DNA from: Dictyoglomus sp. NZ13-RE01 | Lineage (GTDB): Bacteria > Dictyoglomota > Dictyoglomia > Dictyoglomales > Dictyoglomaceae | NCBI GenBank assembly: GCA_002878375.1 | Contig: NIRF01000003.1 | Span: 1-64,000 of the forward strand | Length of the DNA: 64,000 nucleotides | Direction of reading: 5' to 3' | In this document: positions 41,171 to 49,123 of the stretch, piece by piece | Position numbering within the stretch: the first letter of the stretch is position 1 | Layout: each line of letters begins with the position of its first letter | Position numbers and translations under genes: made by a program | Notes under the pieces: model-generated | What the model saw: the letters and a program-made list of their open reading frames with translations, nothing else | What the model was told of the DNA's origin: nothing | Databases searched by the model: none

Positions 41171-42341
41171 ATTTCTTCTCATTTAGTAAATCATTATACA
41201 GCCTTAAATATTGCTCTACAATATTTCTAATATCAAATTCTCTTATTATTTTCTCTCTTGAATATTCCCCAAAAGCTTTCCTCATACCTTCATTATTAAT
41301 TAATATCTCAATACTTTTAGCTAAAGAAATATAATCTTTAATCGGAACTAAAAAGCCATTTCTCCCATGCTCTACAACTTCTTTACACCCTATTGTATCT
41401 GCAGTTATAATAGGCTTTCCCATAGATCCGGCTTCTAATAATGTTCTTGGTATTCCCTCTCTATAAGAAGGTAAAACAAAGATATCAGATATAGCTAAAA
41501 GTTCTTTTATATCATTTCTCCAGCCTAAAAATTTTATAATCTTTCTCTCAATATAATTTTGTAAGGTCTCTTTTGAAATATTATAAAAATTTCCAGGGTC
41601 AAAATTACCTGCAATTAAAAATTCAATTTTATCTCCATATTTTTCTTTTAAAATTTCAGCAGATTTAAAATATTCCAAAACCCCTTTATGAATAAGTAGT
41701 CGAGAAAGCATTAATATAACAACTTGATCATCTTTCAAGTTTAATTCTCTTCTTAATTGGTTAATTTTTTGAGAATCAATCTTCTTAGGATTATATTCTT
41801 CAGAATCTATCCCTACACTTTTAATTAATATTCCCTTTTCTTTAGGTAAGATCTTCTTAGAGATTAAGTAATTCACGTCATCAGAGTTTATAACTATACA
41901 CCTATCAGATAACCTAAAAGTAATACTTGAAAGAATTTCAATGATCTTTCTCATAGATCTACTCTTTAGACTATCTTCAACATATAAAGAGCCTAATCCT
42001 TCTACAAGATTAATTATGATTGGTATTTTAGCTAATCTTCCAGCTATAGTCCCATATATATTAGGTTTATAGGTAAAAGTATGTAAAATATCCAAATTTA
42101 AAGGTCTCAAAACCCTATATAATTCGTATATGGTTTCAATTTCCTTAAATGGATTTAAACTCTTTCTTTCCACATTATATTCTATATGTTCTATTCCAAA
42201 ATCTTTAAATTTGTTTGAAATATTGCCTTTGGGACATACAGCATAGACTTCCCAACCCAATTTTTTAAGTCGAAGCATAATTGGTAAGCGAAATAAATAT
42301 AAATTATAATCTACATGAGATAGAAAAGCTATTTTAGCCAT
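41151..42341 (-). CDS. Glycosyltransferase family 4
   Basis: 396 residues, GT-B fold. N-terminal acceptor domain begins AKIAFLSHVDYNLYLFRLPI. The donor domain has VLPSYREGIPRTLLEAGSMG (about 300-319) with the E-x7-E-type motif for the nucleotide sugar. This gene group resembles transferases that add the second sugar after PglC (PglA type). No membrane segment. The 3' end overlaps the sugar transferase gene. Confidence 0.88.
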   Translation of the reverse strand: MAKIAFLSHVDYNLYLFRLPIMLRLKKLGWEVYAVCPKGNISNKFKDFGIEHIEYNVERKSLNPFKEIETIYELYRVLRPLNLDILHTFTYKPNIYGTIAGRLAKIPIIINLVEGLGSLYVEDSLKSRSMRKIIEILSSITFRLSDRCIVINSDDVNYLISKKILPKEKGILIKSVGIDSEEYNPKKIDSQKINQLRRELNLKDDQVVILMLSRLLIHKGVLEYFKSAEILKEKYGDKIEFLIAGNFDPGNFYNISKETLQNYIERKIIKFLGWRNDIKELLAISDIFVLPSYREGIPRTLLEAGSMGKPIITADTIGCKEVVEHGRNGFLVPIKDYISLAKSIEILINNEGMRKAFGEYSREKIIREFDIRNIVEQYLRLYNDLLNEKKYEKPKA

Positions 42342-42349
42342 ATTTATTC

Positions 42350-43603
42350 TTAATACAATTTTCTCTTTTTTCGTAAAAATAATCCGAGACTATACCAATA
42401 TATTGCCATTGGCCTATATGTTGTAAGGGTCTCAGAAATAGCTATAATAGGAAAAGTTAGAGAAACATAAAACAAAAATTTACCAAATTTATCTTCTGCA
42501 GATTTGGGTACTAAAATCCCTGCAAAAACCATTATCAAAAAACTTACTACATATATGATACCACCTTGAAGTAATAATCTAATCCAATCATTATCCACTG
42601 CTGTTTTCAAAACAAACTCTGGTGGCCCAAGAGTCCCTAAAGGGTATTTTTTAAATAACCATATACTTTGTTTCCATACTTCCACTCTTGTAAAAAAATT
42701 TTGATCTACAGAAGCTCCATATAAAAAAATAGAAAAGCCATTTTTAAACCTTTCAATAGGCAGATATTTAATCAAATCAAAGTTTATAGAAAATATCATA
42801 ATAAGCATAATAAGTATCAAGAAAATATAAACTGATAAAAATTGCATAAAATTTATTTTCTTAAATGCCAACAAATTAATTATTAACATGATTACTATTG
42901 CAAAAAGTAATCCGAATAAGCAACCGCGAGATTGACTCAAAATAAGTGTAAAAAAACTCAAAATTAACATTAAATACTTTAACCATCCTTTTATCAAATA
43001 AAGCGAAAGACCAAAGACAGTTACAGACCAAAATCCAAGTATATTAGGATTTATAAATGTTCCTATACTTCTTCCAAAAATAGGGAAAGAATATAATTGT
43101 TGAGTATATATATCCCATGATAAGAAAATTCCTATAAAGTTTCCATTCAAGTATCCTAGGAAATTGAGAAATTGAATAAATGAATATAAAAACTCTAAAA
43201 TTATTGCTAACACTAGATATTTTGTAAACATAGATTCCAAGAAATCCATTTCTTTAGCAATCCAGTAGCCAATTATTACAAAAAATATATCTGATAATAC
43301 ATTTAAATTCAGTATAGTTCTAATTGGATAGCCATTTATAAGAATACCTAAAATAGGTAATAAAAGTGTCAATAATAAAAAAGGCCACCACAACATAAAA
43401 AATCTGCTTTTAAATACTTTTAATACTTTACCTCTGGATTTTAACAATATGTAGAAAACCAATAAAAAATTTATTAATACAAGAATAGGAATTATCCCTC
43501 TTCCTCCACTTTCAATTTTTAAAACAAATCTTTCTGCAAAGAGGGTATAAAAAAATAACCAAAATATAATAAAATTAATCAAAAAATAATTTCTATTTTT
43601 CAT
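42350..43603 (-). CDS. O-antigen polymerase/ligase-like membrane protein (Wzy/WaaL type)
   Basis: 417 residues with about 10-12 hydrophobic segments and a large loop between residues about 275 and 345 (VDQNFFTRVEVWKQSIWLFK). That loop carries R-x-E-x-W, often seen in O-antigen ligases and polymerases. Sequence motifs cannot separate Wzy from WaaL. Its place among glycosyltransferases favours a polymerase. It overlaps the next upstream gene by 11 bases. Confidence 0.75.
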   Translation of the reverse strand: MKNRNYFLINFIIFWLFFYTLFAERFVLKIESGGRGIIPILVLINFLLVFYILLKSRGKVLKVFKSRFFMLWWPFLLLTLLLPILGILINGYPIRTILNLNVLSDIFFVIIGYWIAKEMDFLESMFTKYLVLAIILEFLYSFIQFLNFLGYLNGNFIGIFLSWDIYTQQLYSFPIFGRSIGTFINPNILGFWSVTVFGLSLYLIKGWLKYLMLILSFFTLILSQSRGCLFGLLFAIVIMLIINLLAFKKINFMQFLSVYIFLILIMLIMIFSINFDLIKYLPIERFKNGFSIFLYGASVDQNFFTRVEVWKQSIWLFKKYPLGTLGPPEFVLKTAVDNDWIRLLLQGGIIYVVSFLIMVFAGILVPKSAEDKFGKFLFYVSLTFPIIAISETLTTYRPMAIYWYSLGLFLRKKRKLY

Positions 43604-44711
43604 ACTTGACTCTTTTCTTTAATATTTCTCTTAAGACTTTTTCTGTATATTCTGCCTTCCTATCCCAAGAATGTTCTTTTAAAATAACCTCCCTTCCTCT
43701 ACGCCCCATTTCTTTTCTTTTATTTTCGTCTTCATAAAGATATCTTACCGCCCTTGCAATTTCCTCCGGACTATCTAGTGAAACTACTATACCGCATTGA
43801 TGCTCTCTAATAATATCAGCCTGTCCAGGGAAGTCTGTAACAATAGCAGGTACCCCACAAGCTAAAATTTCATACACCTTTAACGGTGAAAGTCCCGTAT
43901 TAGATCGTCCTCCAATATTATTTTTAGGACTTAATCCAGCAATACTATTAGATACTACCCCTGGCACTTCTTTGTAAGGTATTTTGCCAAGATATATAAT
44001 TCTGTTATTTTCTTGTACTGCCTTTTCGACCTTTGGCCGTTCTACACCATCTCCCATTATTACCAGTTTTACATTTTCAGGCCAATTAGAATCTTGGACA
44101 GCTTCTAACATAGTATCTATCCCCTGCCATGGAGCAAGTGCACCAAAAAATACTACATACGGTTTTTCTAATTTATATTTTGACTCAGCATTCGGTGTAA
44201 ACAAGTTAGTATTTGCTCCATTTGAAATCACGTAAATATTTGTGCTTTTTGAGCCCCCAATTTCACTCATTATCCATTCTTTTAATTGAGGTGTAACCAC
44301 AATTATTGCATCAGATATTTTATACTGTACCTTAATTAACCACTTGAAGAAGCCTTTAAAATGCCTTGTCCATGGCCAAGCAATAAATAAATCTTCATAA
44401 GGACCATTAACTTCTTGAATGACCGGTATTTTCCTTAATTTAGCAACTATAGAAGTAGGAAAGGCTGCAAAGTGGGATCTTATATAAATAAGATCGCCTT
44501 TTTTTATTTTTATTAAAAGTTTAAGCTGGGTAAATATAAATTCAAATAACCTTTGTAAAATAGTAGGAGCAAAATTTTTTTTACTGTAAGAAGGTTCAAA
44601 AAGTTCCACATCCCACCCTCTTTTTTGCAATCCATTTATTATCTCATGTACATGAGTATAACTCGCCTGCCCTTCTTGTGTTGCTTGTAAACATAAATAT
44701 TTTAATTTCAT
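43593..44711 (-). CDS. Glycosyltransferase family 4
   Basis: About 372 residues. QATQEGQASYTHVHEIINGL in the N-terminal domain, FFGALAPWQGIDTMLEA, and the donor-site KVYEILACGVPAIVTDFPGQ are typical GT4 features. The frame is open to a TTG at 44717, but the ATG at 44711 gives the usual start MKLKYL. A TATAAT on the minus strand lies 15 bases before that ATG and no Shine-Dalgarno is present, suggesting a short-leader internal promoter within the upstream gene's end. Confidence 0.88.
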   Translation of the reverse strand: MKLKYLCLQATQEGQASYTHVHEIINGLQKRGWDVELFEPSYSKKNFAPTILQRLFEFIFTQLKLLIKIKKGDLIYIRSHFAAFPTSIVAKLRKIPVIQEVNGPYEDLFIAWPWTRHFKGFFKWLIKVQYKISDAIIVVTPQLKEWIMSEIGGSKSTNIYVISNGANTNLFTPNAESKYKLEKPYVVFFGALAPWQGIDTMLEAVQDSNWPENVKLVIMGDGVERPKVEKAVQENNRIIYLGKIPYKEVPGVVSNSIAGLSPKNNIGGRSNTGLSPLKVYEILACGVPAIVTDFPGQADIIREHQCGIVVSLDSPEEIARAVRYLYEDENKRKEMGRRGREVILKEHSWDRKAEYTEKVLREILKKRVKYEK

Positions 44712-44734
44712 ACACAATCAACTTATATTATAAT

Positions 44735-45877
44735 CTAGTGATTAATAAAATACTTATATATCTGTATAAACTTCTTAGCATGACTAATATAACCATGGTT
44801 TTCTTCTACATATTTTCTTGCATTATAGCCAATTTCTACTCTTAATTCTGAATTCCTCTTAATATCTCTAATTGCCTTTGCAATATCCTCCGGAGATTTT
44901 TGTGGAACTAAAATACCTGTTTGTCCATTTTTTACAACCTCTCTCATTCCACCAATATTGCTACATATAACTACTTTACCACATGCCATTCCTTCAAGCA
45001 TTGATAATGATGTAGCCTCTTCTATGTCATCTGAAATAACAGAAGGCACAAGTATAATATCTGCAAGTTGGTAATATTCAACAATCTGTTCATGAGGAAC
45101 AGCATCTAATACAATAGCCCTTTTATCACTACCAAGTTCATTAATGATATTTTCTCTTTCTGGTCCTCTTCCAATAAAAATCATCAATAAATCATTATCA
45201 TCCATTAACCTGAGCGCTTTTGCTGCAAAAACTACTCCATTCTTTTTTACATATCTTCTTGGTATTAGTATTACACATTTATCTGGAGGAATTCCTTTTC
45301 TCATACGTAATTCTTTCTTTTTTTGCTCATTTATTGGTTTAAAATTTTCTGTATCAATAGAATTGTAAATTACAAATATCCTATTTTCGGGAATATTGAA
45401 ACTATTTATTACATAATCCCTTAGTCTACTATCTACCTTAATAATAGCCTTAGCTTTTTTTAAAGCTAATTTTTCTATTTCCATAGCATAATCAAAAATT
45501 TTAGTTTTTTCTTTTTCATTATAATTTCCATAGTTAATAGTCTCTCGAGCAAAATACCCATGTAAGGTAAGTATAATATTACCTTTAATACCAACTGCCG
45601 ATATAACATCGTGGGCATTTACTATCTCATAGGAGTTGAAATTTATTTTCTCATAAAATTTAATCATTTTATCTATCGCAGATTTGAATTGGTAGTATTT
45701 ATTCCTAAATCTTTTAAAAATTTTTGTAATAAAAGCTATTTTAGAAGGAACATAATAGTAAGTATCAACATAAACTCCATTATATTGTAATCCTTTCTCT
45801 AAAAGATATAAATGTACATGTTTACCACCAGATTTTATAATATAAGGATTATCAACTGATGCTAGTGCTACTCTCAC
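44735..45877 (-). CDS. Glycosyltransferase family 4
   Basis: 380 residues beginning with a GTG (MRVALASVDNPYIIKSGGKH). IFVIYNSIDTENFKP, VLIPRRYVKKNGVVFAAKAL and the donor-binding EEATSLSMLEGMACGKVVIC are seen. Soluble GT-B enzyme; the sugar is not predictable. Followed 18 bases downstream by another GT4. Confidence 0.87.
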   Translation of the reverse strand: MRVALASVDNPYIIKSGGKHVHLYLLEKGLQYNGVYVDTYYYVPSKIAFITKIFKRFRNKYYQFKSAIDKMIKFYEKINFNSYEIVNAHDVISAVGIKGNIILTLHGYFARETINYGNYNEKEKTKIFDYAMEIEKLALKKAKAIIKVDSRLRDYVINSFNIPENRIFVIYNSIDTENFKPINEQKKKELRMRKGIPPDKCVILIPRRYVKKNGVVFAAKALRLMDDNDLLMIFIGRGPERENIINELGSDKRAIVLDAVPHEQIVEYYQLADIILVPSVISDDIEEATSLSMLEGMACGKVVICSNIGGMREVVKNGQTGILVPQKSPEDIAKAIRDIKRNSELRVEIGYNARKYVEENHGYISHAKKFIQIYKYFINH

Positions 45878-45895
45878 AATTCCTCACCTACTCTC

Positions 45896-47125
45896 TTAAT
45901 AAATTTTATTCAATATAGACTTATATACCTCTAATTCTTTATCTATAATATTTTTCCAACTATATTGTAAAGCCCTTTCCCTAAGCTTTACCGGTGATAA
46001 GGGATGATTTAGTAATTCTACGATATTATTAGCGAAAATATTTACAAAGTTCTCTTTAAATTCAACTACTCTTCCAAAATCTTCGCTTCCTATAACTTCT
46101 GGTATACCTCCTGCATTACTGCCAACAGTTGGAACCCCACATGCTAAAGCTTCTAAAATTACATTACCCCATCCTTCTTCTGCACTTGGTAATACTAACA
46201 CATCTAAAGCATTAAGCCAAAATGGTATATCATCGTGTGATACTATGCCTGTAAAAATAACATCAAGATTATATTTTTGACACTCTCTCTGGATATAGCT
46301 ATATAATTCTCCAAATCCAATAACAATAAACTTTACATTATTATAACTCTTTTTTACTAAATTAAAAATTTCAGGAAGTAATTGAGCGTTTTTAATAGGA
46401 ATTAAATTGCCTACAAAACCTACATATTTATAATCTGTTGATAATTGTAATTTTCTTCTTATCTCAAACTTATCCATTGGAGTAAACTTTCTTACATCAA
46501 CACCATTTGGTATAATTACAAAATTATTACCTTTATATTCCAAAACTGAGACAGCTATATCTAATAATCTTTTACTTACAAAAATTACTTTATCGGCACG
46601 ATTCAATATTTCTAATGTAGTTTTTCTAATTTCTAAATTTGATTTTGGATATGTATGGATGTCACTCCCATGTGCGGTAACTACATAAGGTATTCCATAT
46701 TTTTTCTTAAACATTAAAGCTATATATCCAGTTGGATAAGTAGGATGTGCATGAATTATGTCAAATTTCGATATATCCTCAGAATTCTCTATTACATTGA
46801 AAAATTTCATTTGTAGATACTTATAATATTTATCTTTACTAAACAATCGAGTAAAACAATCATAAATATTTGAATGGCAAAATATATATTTATAATACAT
46901 ATAATACTCTAAATTTTTATTTTTTAATTCCTTATAAAGTGACGGAAAAGATCTAGTTTTTAAATAATAAAAGTATTTAAAAAAATTACAATATTGAATA
47001 ACAGTAGCATATACTTTAAAGTCAATTTTTCTTTGTGCAATTTCTTCTAGTCTACGAGTTATAAATATACCAGATACTGGATTTCCATTGTAAGGATATA
47101 AATTAGTTAAATATAGAATCCTCAT
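45896..47125 (-). CDS. Glycosyltransferase family 4
   Basis: 409 residues. The N-terminal MRILYLTNLYPYNGNPVSGI with FITRRLEE, the central TAHGSDIHTYPKSN and IIPNGVDVRKFTPMDKFE, and the donor motif PSAEEGWGNVILEALACGVP are those of GT4 enzymes. An AAAGGAG precedes the ATG. It is the first of three consecutive GT4 genes on the strand. Confidence 0.88.
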   Translation of the reverse strand: MRILYLTNLYPYNGNPVSGIFITRRLEEIAQRKIDFKVYATVIQYCNFFKYFYYLKTRSFPSLYKELKNKNLEYYMYYKYIFCHSNIYDCFTRLFSKDKYYKYLQMKFFNVIENSEDISKFDIIHAHPTYPTGYIALMFKKKYGIPYVVTAHGSDIHTYPKSNLEIRKTTLEILNRADKVIFVSKRLLDIAVSVLEYKGNNFVIIPNGVDVRKFTPMDKFEIRRKLQLSTDYKYVGFVGNLIPIKNAQLLPEIFNLVKKSYNNVKFIVIGFGELYSYIQRECQKYNLDVIFTGIVSHDDIPFWLNALDVLVLPSAEEGWGNVILEALACGVPTVGSNAGGIPEVIGSEDFGRVVEFKENFVNIFANNIVELLNHPLSPVKLRERALQYSWKNIIDKELEVYKSILNKIY

Positions 47126-47316
47126 ATATTATTTTTCAGCTCCTTTATAAGTTTCAAAAAATATTTCAATTCTTGGTACTCATATATATAACTATTTTCA
47201 AAATCTAAAACTTAAATTTCGAAAATATAAACAACTTAAAATTTAGCTTAATTACTCTTTCTTTCATTATATATTATTCAATAGCATTAATTTCCATCAT
47301 ATATCACTTCATAAAA
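47126..47316. other. AT-rich intergenic gap in the polysaccharide locus
   Basis: About 190 bases between the WbpD-like gene and the next GT4 gene. No ORF with family resemblance, no heptad units and no strong hairpin with a T run was found. It may hold the GT4 promoter, but no convincing -35/-10 pair was seen. Confidence 0.4.
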
Positions 47317-47898
47317 TTATATCTCTATTATTTTTCCTTCCTCAATTTTATAAGATTTGCCACACTCTTTACAAGTAGCTTCTCCTTTATCGTCAAACTC
47401 CAATCTTACCCCACATTTGCATACCCAGCCAATTTGTCTTGCTGGAACTCCTATTACAAGAGCATAGGGTGGTACATCCTTTGTTACTACTGCTCCTGCT
47501 CCTACAAAGGCATATTCTCCTATAGTTACTCCACATACTATGGTGGCATTTGCTCCTATAGTTGCTCCTTTTTTAACTATTGTTTTTCTAAATTCATGTT
47601 TTCTTTCTATAAATGCTCTTGGATTTATTACGTTGGTAAATACACAGGAAGGTCCACAAAAAACATCATCTTCTATTTCTACTCCTTCATAAACACTTAC
47701 GTTATTTTGTATCTTCACATTATTTCCAATTTTTACCCTTGGTCCTATCATTACATTCTGCCCTATTACACAGTTTTTACCAATAACTGTATGGGGAAGA
47801 ATATGGCAAAAGTGCCAGATTTTGGTCCCTTCTCCTATTTCTACAGGATCATCTATATAGGAGCTTTCATGAACAAAGTATTTTTTGTTTTCAGACAT
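47317..47898 (-). CDS. WbpD/WlbB-type N-acetyltransferase with C-terminal zinc ribbon
   Basis: 193 residues of left-handed beta helix ([60 protein letters not shown]) as in enzymes that acetylate the 3-amino group of UDP-2-acetamido-3-amino-glucuronate. The C-terminus adds CKCGVRL ... [10 protein letters not shown], a four-Cys zinc ribbon seen in many WbpD relatives. It lies beside the WbpB- and WbpA-like genes. GGAGGTG precedes the ATG and a TATAAT (minus strand, 47911-47916) lies between it and heptad array C. Confidence 0.85.
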   Translation of the reverse strand: MSENKKYFVHESSYIDDPVEIGEGTKIWHFCHILPHTVIGKNCVIGQNVMIGPRVKIGNNVKIQNNVSVYEGVEIEDDVFCGPSCVFTNVINPRAFIERKHEFRKTIVKKGATIGANATIVCGVTIGEYAFVGAGAVVTKDVPPYALVIGVPARQIGWVCKCGVRLEFDDKGEATCKECGKSYKIEEGKIIEI

Positions 47899-47920
47899 TC
47901 AGACACCTCCATTATAATGA

Positions 47921-47997
47921 GTGATGGGTGACGCATAATGGGTGACTGGTAAAGGGAAATGGGTGACGCGTGACGGGGGACGAGTGACAGGAAAGAG
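47921..47997 (+). repeat. Heptad array C (11 units in perfect 7-nt phase)
   Basis: Units from 47921: GTGATGG, GTGACGC, ATAATGG, GTGACTG, GTAAAGG, GAAATGG, GTGACGC, GTGACGG, GGGACGA, GTGACAG, GAAAGAG. No insertion or deletion breaks the 7-base phase over 77 bases although single units have diverged. The array runs opposite to the genes around it and lies upstream of the WbpD-like promoter. It faces array D across the four-helix-bundle remnant. Confidence 0.85.
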
Positions 47998-47998
47998 A

Positions 47999-48097
47999 CT
48001 ATTTTTCATTTCTTTCTCTCCTTTTTAGAGATTTTATTAGACCAATTAAGAGTTTTCTAACTTTCAATACATCCAAATCCTTATGAGTCCTAATCAT
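47999..48097 (-). pseudogene. Four-helix-bundle (23S rRNA intervening-sequence type) protein remnant
   Basis: ATG at 48097 opens MIRTHKDLDVLKVRKLLIGL then IKSLKRRERNEK and a stop, 32 residues. The first dozen residues match the start of four-helix-bundle (IVP/S23) proteins (MI-R-HKDL-VW type). The last 15 match their C-terminus (GLIKSLKRRE type); the middle 80 or so are missing. An in-frame internal deletion is the simplest explanation. GGAGAATGAGAG precedes the ATG. It lies between arrays C and D. Confidence 0.6.
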
Positions 48098-48109
48098 CTC
48101 TCATTCTCC

Positions 48110-48137
48110 TCATCACCCGTTACCCCTCACTCGTCAC
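48110..48137 (-). repeat. Heptad array D (4 units), encodes the 3' end of the WbpB-like gene
   Basis: On the minus strand: GTGACGA (48131-48137), GTGAGGG (48124-48130), GTAACGG (48117-48123), GTGATGA (48110-48116). The GTG ACG AGT GAG GGG TAA codons give VTSEG and the stop of the upstream gene. Confidence 0.8.
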
Positions 48138-49073
48138 CCTTTCAAGCACTTTAATTACCCTCAACCCTTCATATCCATCTGTTTTTGGAGTTTTTCTTTC
48201 TCTTACACATTCAATGAAATGCAAAAGTTCCTCTTTTAATGGTTCCTTTCTCTCTACAGGAATTATCTCCCTATCCTCCTTTTTGGCAACAGGTATACTT
48301 CCATTCCAATCTACCTTATGAGGATATAGGAATAATTTTTCTTCAGTGGTATCATCAAAAACAAGCATTCCTCTTGAGCCTATCACTACTAATTTTTGTT
48401 CTTTATAGGGATGCCACCAGCTTACAAAGATATGTCCCTTGATTCCATTATTAAATTCAATAGATGCCAAAGCAATATCATCTATTCCTTTTGTGATAAA
48501 TGAGGCACCTTGGTAATTTATCTTTTTAGGTTCTGCTTCAGTTAACATAAGAGTTAAAGATATATCGTGAGGGGCAAGACTCCACCACACATTTTCGTCA
48601 GTTCTTATTTTACCTACATTAACTCTATGAGAATAAATATATAATATATCTCCTATTGATCCTTGAGAAATAAGCTCCTTCAGTTTCACCACTCCTGGAT
48701 GATACTGCAATATATGTCCTACCATGATAATTCTATTTTTTTCTTCTGCCATTTTTACAAGCTCTTCTCCCTCTCTCACCGAAGTAGTCATTGGCTTTTC
48801 TATAAATACGTCTTTTCCAGATAAAAGAGCTTTTTTAGCAAGTTCATAGTGAGTAATAGCTGGAGTTGCTATAGCTATAGCTTTTATTTCAGGATTATTA
48901 AGTAGCTCATTAAAATCTGTAGTATAATTTATATCTGGATAATGTTTTTTCCTTTCCTCTATAACCTCCTGACTAAAATCACAAGCGGTATGAATTACTC
49001 CAAGCTCGTAAAAATTTCTCAAAATATTCTTTCCCCAATATCCAAGTCCCACAACTCCAATAAACCTTTCCAT
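48120..49073 (-). CDS. Gfo/Idh/MocA oxidoreductase (WbpB/WlbA-like)
   Basis: About 317 residues. Rossmann loop GVVGLGYWGKNILRNF, cofactor region IATPAITHYELAKKAL and EKPMTTSVREGEELV (catalytic Lys), and VWWSLAPHDISLTLML (catalytic His/Asp region). It resembles enzymes that oxidise C3 of UDP-GlcNAcA. Its final codons (VTSEG) come from heptad array D and its 5' flank is array E, so the gene is bracketed by same-orientation arrays. Start 49073 or a GTG at 49079. Confidence 0.85.
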   Translation of the reverse strand: MERFIGVVGLGYWGKNILRNFYELGVIHTACDFSQEVIEERKKHYPDINYTTDFNELLNNPEIKAIAIATPAITHYELAKKALLSGKDVFIEKPMTTSVREGEELVKMAEEKNRIIMVGHILQYHPGVVKLKELISQGSIGDILYIYSHRVNVGKIRTDENVWWSLAPHDISLTLMLTEAEPKKINYQGASFITKGIDDIALASIEFNNGIKGHIFVSWWHPYKEQKLVVIGSRGMLVFDDTTEEKLFLYPHKVDWNGSIPVAKKEDREIIPVERKEPLKEELLHFIECVRERKTPKTDGYEGLRVIKVLERVTSEG

Positions 49074-49088
49074 CTCCACTTATCTCCC

Positions 49089-49123
49089 TTCTTACCTCTC
49101 ACTCGTCACCTGTCACCTGTCAC
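49089..49123 (-). repeat. Heptad array E (5 units), encodes the 3' end of the wbpA-like gene
   Basis: Minus strand: GTGACAG (49117-49123), GTGACAG (49110-49116), GTGACGA (49103-49109), GTGAGAG (49096-49102), GTAAGAA (49089-49095). The codons GTG ACA GGT GAC AGG TGA give VTGDR and the stop of the dehydrogenase. The lower end lies just ahead of the ribosome binding region of the WbpB-like gene. Confidence 0.8.
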
